Shown piece by piece: positions 61,473-64,000 of a stretch of DNA of 64,000 nt. A program made the translations under genes and the position numbers. Source of the DNA: Talinum fruticosum (lineage: Eukaryota; Streptophyta; Magnoliopsida; Caryophyllales; Talinaceae); the NCBI GenBank assembly GCA_021018815.1, contig JAITYX010000007.1:9414501-9478500 (forward strand), in the 5' to 3' direction. Numbering within the stretch: the first letter of the stretch is position 1; each line of letters starts with the position of its first letter. Below the pieces are notes generated by a model. The model saw only the letters and a list, made by a program, of their open reading frames with translations. It was not told the DNA's origin and ran no database searches.

Positions 61473-62691
61473 TGTTCAAGCCTAAATATTACGTTATTTA
61501 TACCCTATTTATCTAATTTTCGTCTCATAAAATAATATAATTTTTAGAATTTTTACTATTATTATTTATTTTTATAGGTAATAAATCAAGCCCAACATTT
61601 GAAGGAAATTGACACACATGCTCAATATTTTCATTGTCGCGGATGATTTATCATGGATGAATCACATTATGAGGAGGATGCAGCGATAGGTTTATCATTA
61701 GGTTAATTTAATTTAGTTTTCTTTTGTAAATTTTATTTTAAATATTTTAGATTCAATTAGTTTTTTAGTTTTAGTTATTAATTCAGTTCCCGACAGTTTT
61801 CGGTTTCAATTCGATTCGTTCCCGATAACTTCTTCCCTTTTGTCTTTCGTTTCTCTTTAGTTTGTTTAATTTAGTTTAAAGATTCAATTTTTATTATATT
61901 TTGATGTTACTAGTAGTTATATTATTTGTTTAATCTTATGTTTAATTTTATTTTGTTAGTTTATGTCATTGTTTGAGTCAATCCTTATTAATTCAGTTGT
62001 TACATTAGTTGTATTTTATGTTAATTAGTTGTTAGTTTGTGTCACTTTGGTTGTGATTAGCCTCTTAATGGATAATCTCGTTTAGGCCTTTATTTACCTA
62101 GTTTATGCTAGTATTTTGGGATTGTTTCTCATACCTGCCACATGTTCGATGAGATGCCCGAAAGAGTCTTTTCATCTTGATTTTTAGGCGGTTGGTCTAT
62201 CATTGAAAGGTGGAGTCAATTTGCTAGTGTGGGTAAAGAGAATAATTGGGATTTTGGCATGAAAATAACCCGAATTCTAGCTAGGTCCGAGGTTGCTATT
62301 TTTGTAGTTTAGTTGGGCTAACCCCACAAAAGTAGGTGGTTAGAATAACTAAATTAGCTCATGACCCTCGAAAGTGTGGCTTGAGTAGGCTTTGATGGTA
62401 CAATTGACCAGTCCTAAATACTTGTATAAACTTGGGTAGGTTTAGGCTTGACTTGATTAATTAGTTTATTAAGTGGTAAAATCACAACCCGAGTATATTT
62501 TTATTGCTTTCTAGGTTAATTTAATCACCATATCTTTCTCATCTCGTGTTAATTCGCCTATATAGGAAGTTTAAGTTAGCTTTGATATTTGAAACACAAC
62601 TCTCTGTGGACACAACCCGTGCTTGCCGGTTAGCTATAACTATGCTTGTGCACTTGCGGTTACAATTTTAGAACTTAAATTCTTCCTAACA
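61473..62691 (+). repeat. 3' LTR (1219 bp)
   Basis: Begins TGTTCAAGCC and ends CTTCCTAACA, next to the CCTAT duplication. It is colinear with the 5' LTR. Confidence 0.93.
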
Positions 62692-63871
62692 CCTATCGAG
62701 GTGGGAATCGATAAAGGCTATCTATCTACGCTGCCATGGACCCCAAATATGTCGTTGGTGGCGCCTATAACTACGACGATCTCCGGAAGGCCGGCTATGG
62801 CAAGGCCATGGTGGGGCTCGACTCTACGCTCTTTGAGGGAGGCCAAATCTGTCGAGCTTGCTTCGAGCTCTGCTGTCGATGATCTCTGCAATTGCTAGAC
62901 GATGAAATTACCCCAATCTGTGAACCTCCACCGATATCTCTAAATGAAGCAACCGAGATCTACTTTTAATTCTATGTATGTTATACTTTTCAACAATGGC
63001 TTCATTGCTTTTTTCCTTTGTTGAGACATGTCATTTAACCTTTTGTTTTCATCGTTCATTGTTTCCAACCATAGCCCTTATCGTAAATTTCCTACTTTTC
63101 TCTAATTTTGTTGGTCTTATTGATGAACTGACTTTTTTAGATGTTTATTTTATTTATGGCTTCAACGAATGAAGAAGAGGAGTGATGTTTCGTATTATGG
63201 ATTAGATATGTAATTACGTATTATGAAAAGAAGAGGAAATAATTGGTTTAAGTTTCGTTTTTAGATCCGTATTGTAGATGTTTCTTTGTTTTGTATTCCT
63301 TTACTCCTTTAGATCCGTATTTCTTTAGTTTTTTAGAGTCGACTTACTTTTCTTCATTCGTTATTCATTACTCTCTTCCGCAATTTTAATTTTCAGATCT
63401 CCAAATTTTGGAGTTCCTTTAGATTTAAAATTTCGGATATGAAGGAGTTCTATTTTTTAAATAAATCGGACCTATGACGACGGTTCGACGACGTAACCGT
63501 CGTTATAGATCATATATGATGACGAGTTCTTCAAAAGAACAATCGTCATATATTGACATATGATTATAGTTTTTCTATAGAATCGTCGTCATAAGTCATC
63601 TTTTACTACGGTTGCTGAAGAGTGAAAGATGCTACATACAACGATGGTCGAATACACGACGGTCATTAACCGTAATTAAATGTCGTTTTTAACCGTAGTT
63701 AATAGTATTTCCTGTAATAGTACTCCTATTTTTCCAATTCTAAGTAAACACTCTCTCGACTCTCTCCATCATCCTATGAACATGCATGTATGCTTGGTGA
63801 CAATGTGACATGAATAATTGTCTCAAAGCATGTGTATATATGGAAACCAAATATAACACATTACACTCGAT

Positions 63872-64000
63872 TTATGCCAATAGAGCAAAATTTAAGACAA
63901 AAGAATCGATAGAAGAGCTAGCAACACCTCGGACTTGCATATTCTTGAGCAGCCGAAGTTTAGCTTGTGTAAATTGCATACCCTCAACAAAAGCTAGCAA
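63872..64000 (-). CDS. Possible 3' end of an unidentified gene (open at the window edge)
   Basis: A 42-codon frame open to the window edge reads EGMQFTQAKLRLLKNMQVRG and ends FALLA before a TAA stop. Its composition looks coding (Lys/Arg/Leu-rich, helix-like) and unlike the AT-rich flank. I do not recognise the protein. Confidence 0.35.
   Translation of the reverse strand: MLAFVEGMQFTQAKLRLLKNMQVRGVASSSIDSFVLNFALLA

Larger units (their letters stand above)
53486..62691 (+). mobile_element. Athila/Tat-like LTR retrotransposon without pol (LARD-like)
   Basis: It has two LTRs, a primer-binding site, a polypurine-type end (AGGTGTGGGGGTA, 61458-61470) and a perfect 5-bp duplication CCTAT (53481-53485 and 62692-62696). 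Net of a nested solo LTR the interior is only about 3.7 kb. It holds a broken gag-like region but no protease, reverse transcriptase, RNase H or integrase that I can find. The stretch TTGCTTGAGGACGAGC before the tract is typical of the Athila/Tat group. It would have needed proteins from a relative to move. Confidence 0.9.
52945..63722. mobile_element. CACTA-like element, split by a nested LTR retrotransposon
   Basis: Ends are inverted: left TACTATTACGTAAACC and right, read inward, TACTATTACAGGAAATAC. The 3-bp flank CTC occurs at 52942-52944 and 63723-63725. Both subterminal regions carry many GACGACGGTT / AACCGTCGT motifs (53030-53160 and 63470-63690), as in CACTA elements. Without the nested insertion it would be about 1.6 kb. 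Its interior on both sides (53260-53480 and 62697-63170) includes a CT-rich leader-like part and a GC-richer part that might be captured host sequence; I do not recognise it. The first base is T instead of the usual C, so the superfamily call is likely rather than certain. Confidence 0.75.

Overview
This window is nuclear DNA of a flowering plant, probably an asterid eudicot (the asterid placement is an inference from how the proteins read, not from a search). The evidence is split genes with GT-AG introns, six recognisable plant nuclear genes, one nuclear tRNA gene, AT-rich spacers, and plant transposons of the CACTA, Mutator, hAT/MITE, SINE and Ty3 (Athila/Tat-like and chromovirus-like) classes. 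I see no bacterial, viral, CRISPR or gene-cluster system.

Layout. A bHLH79-type transcription factor (282-3383, minus) comes first. After a spacer holding a Mutator-like element and hAT-like MITEs, a BAG7-type co-chaperone gene (7526-11884, plus) follows, with a 2.2 kb CACTA element in its first intron. A tRNA-Gly(GCC) (12428-12498, minus) and a MITE come next. Then lie a trehalose-6-phosphate phosphatase (CDS 17839-20433, plus, with a long spliced leader) and a vacuolar acid invertase (22996-29848, plus). The invertase has the 9-nt mini-exon of its family and a 4.3 kb second intron filled with MITEs. A solo LTR (30220-31536) and an orphan promoter-like stretch with a 23-codon ORF (near 33043) separate it from a VND4/5/6-type NAC gene (33773-35867, minus). 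An AT-rich desert of about 9 kb, with repeats and a few retroelement scraps, leads to TAF11 (46797-48649, plus). The last 11 kb is a three-deep transposon nest. A CACTA-like element (52945-63722, TSD CTC) holds a pol-less Athila/Tat-like LTR element (53486-62691, TSD CCTAT), which holds a 3.1 kb chromovirus-like solo LTR (55643-58741, TSD CCTAC).

How the genes relate. These are independent genes, not an operon. From what I know of Arabidopsis, VND6, BAG7 and bHLH79 lie close together on chromosome 5, and vacuolar invertases lie next to VND4 and VND5 on chromosome 1. The order here therefore looks like an ancestral block that became split in Arabidopsis.

Caution on quality. bHLH79, BAG7 (three times) and the invertase (at its start) each lose frame at a run of exactly five identical bases where six would restore a full-length family protein. 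Either the assembly under-called these runs or the alleles are truly broken. Runs of seven A in the TPP and NAC genes are read correctly, so the error is not uniform.
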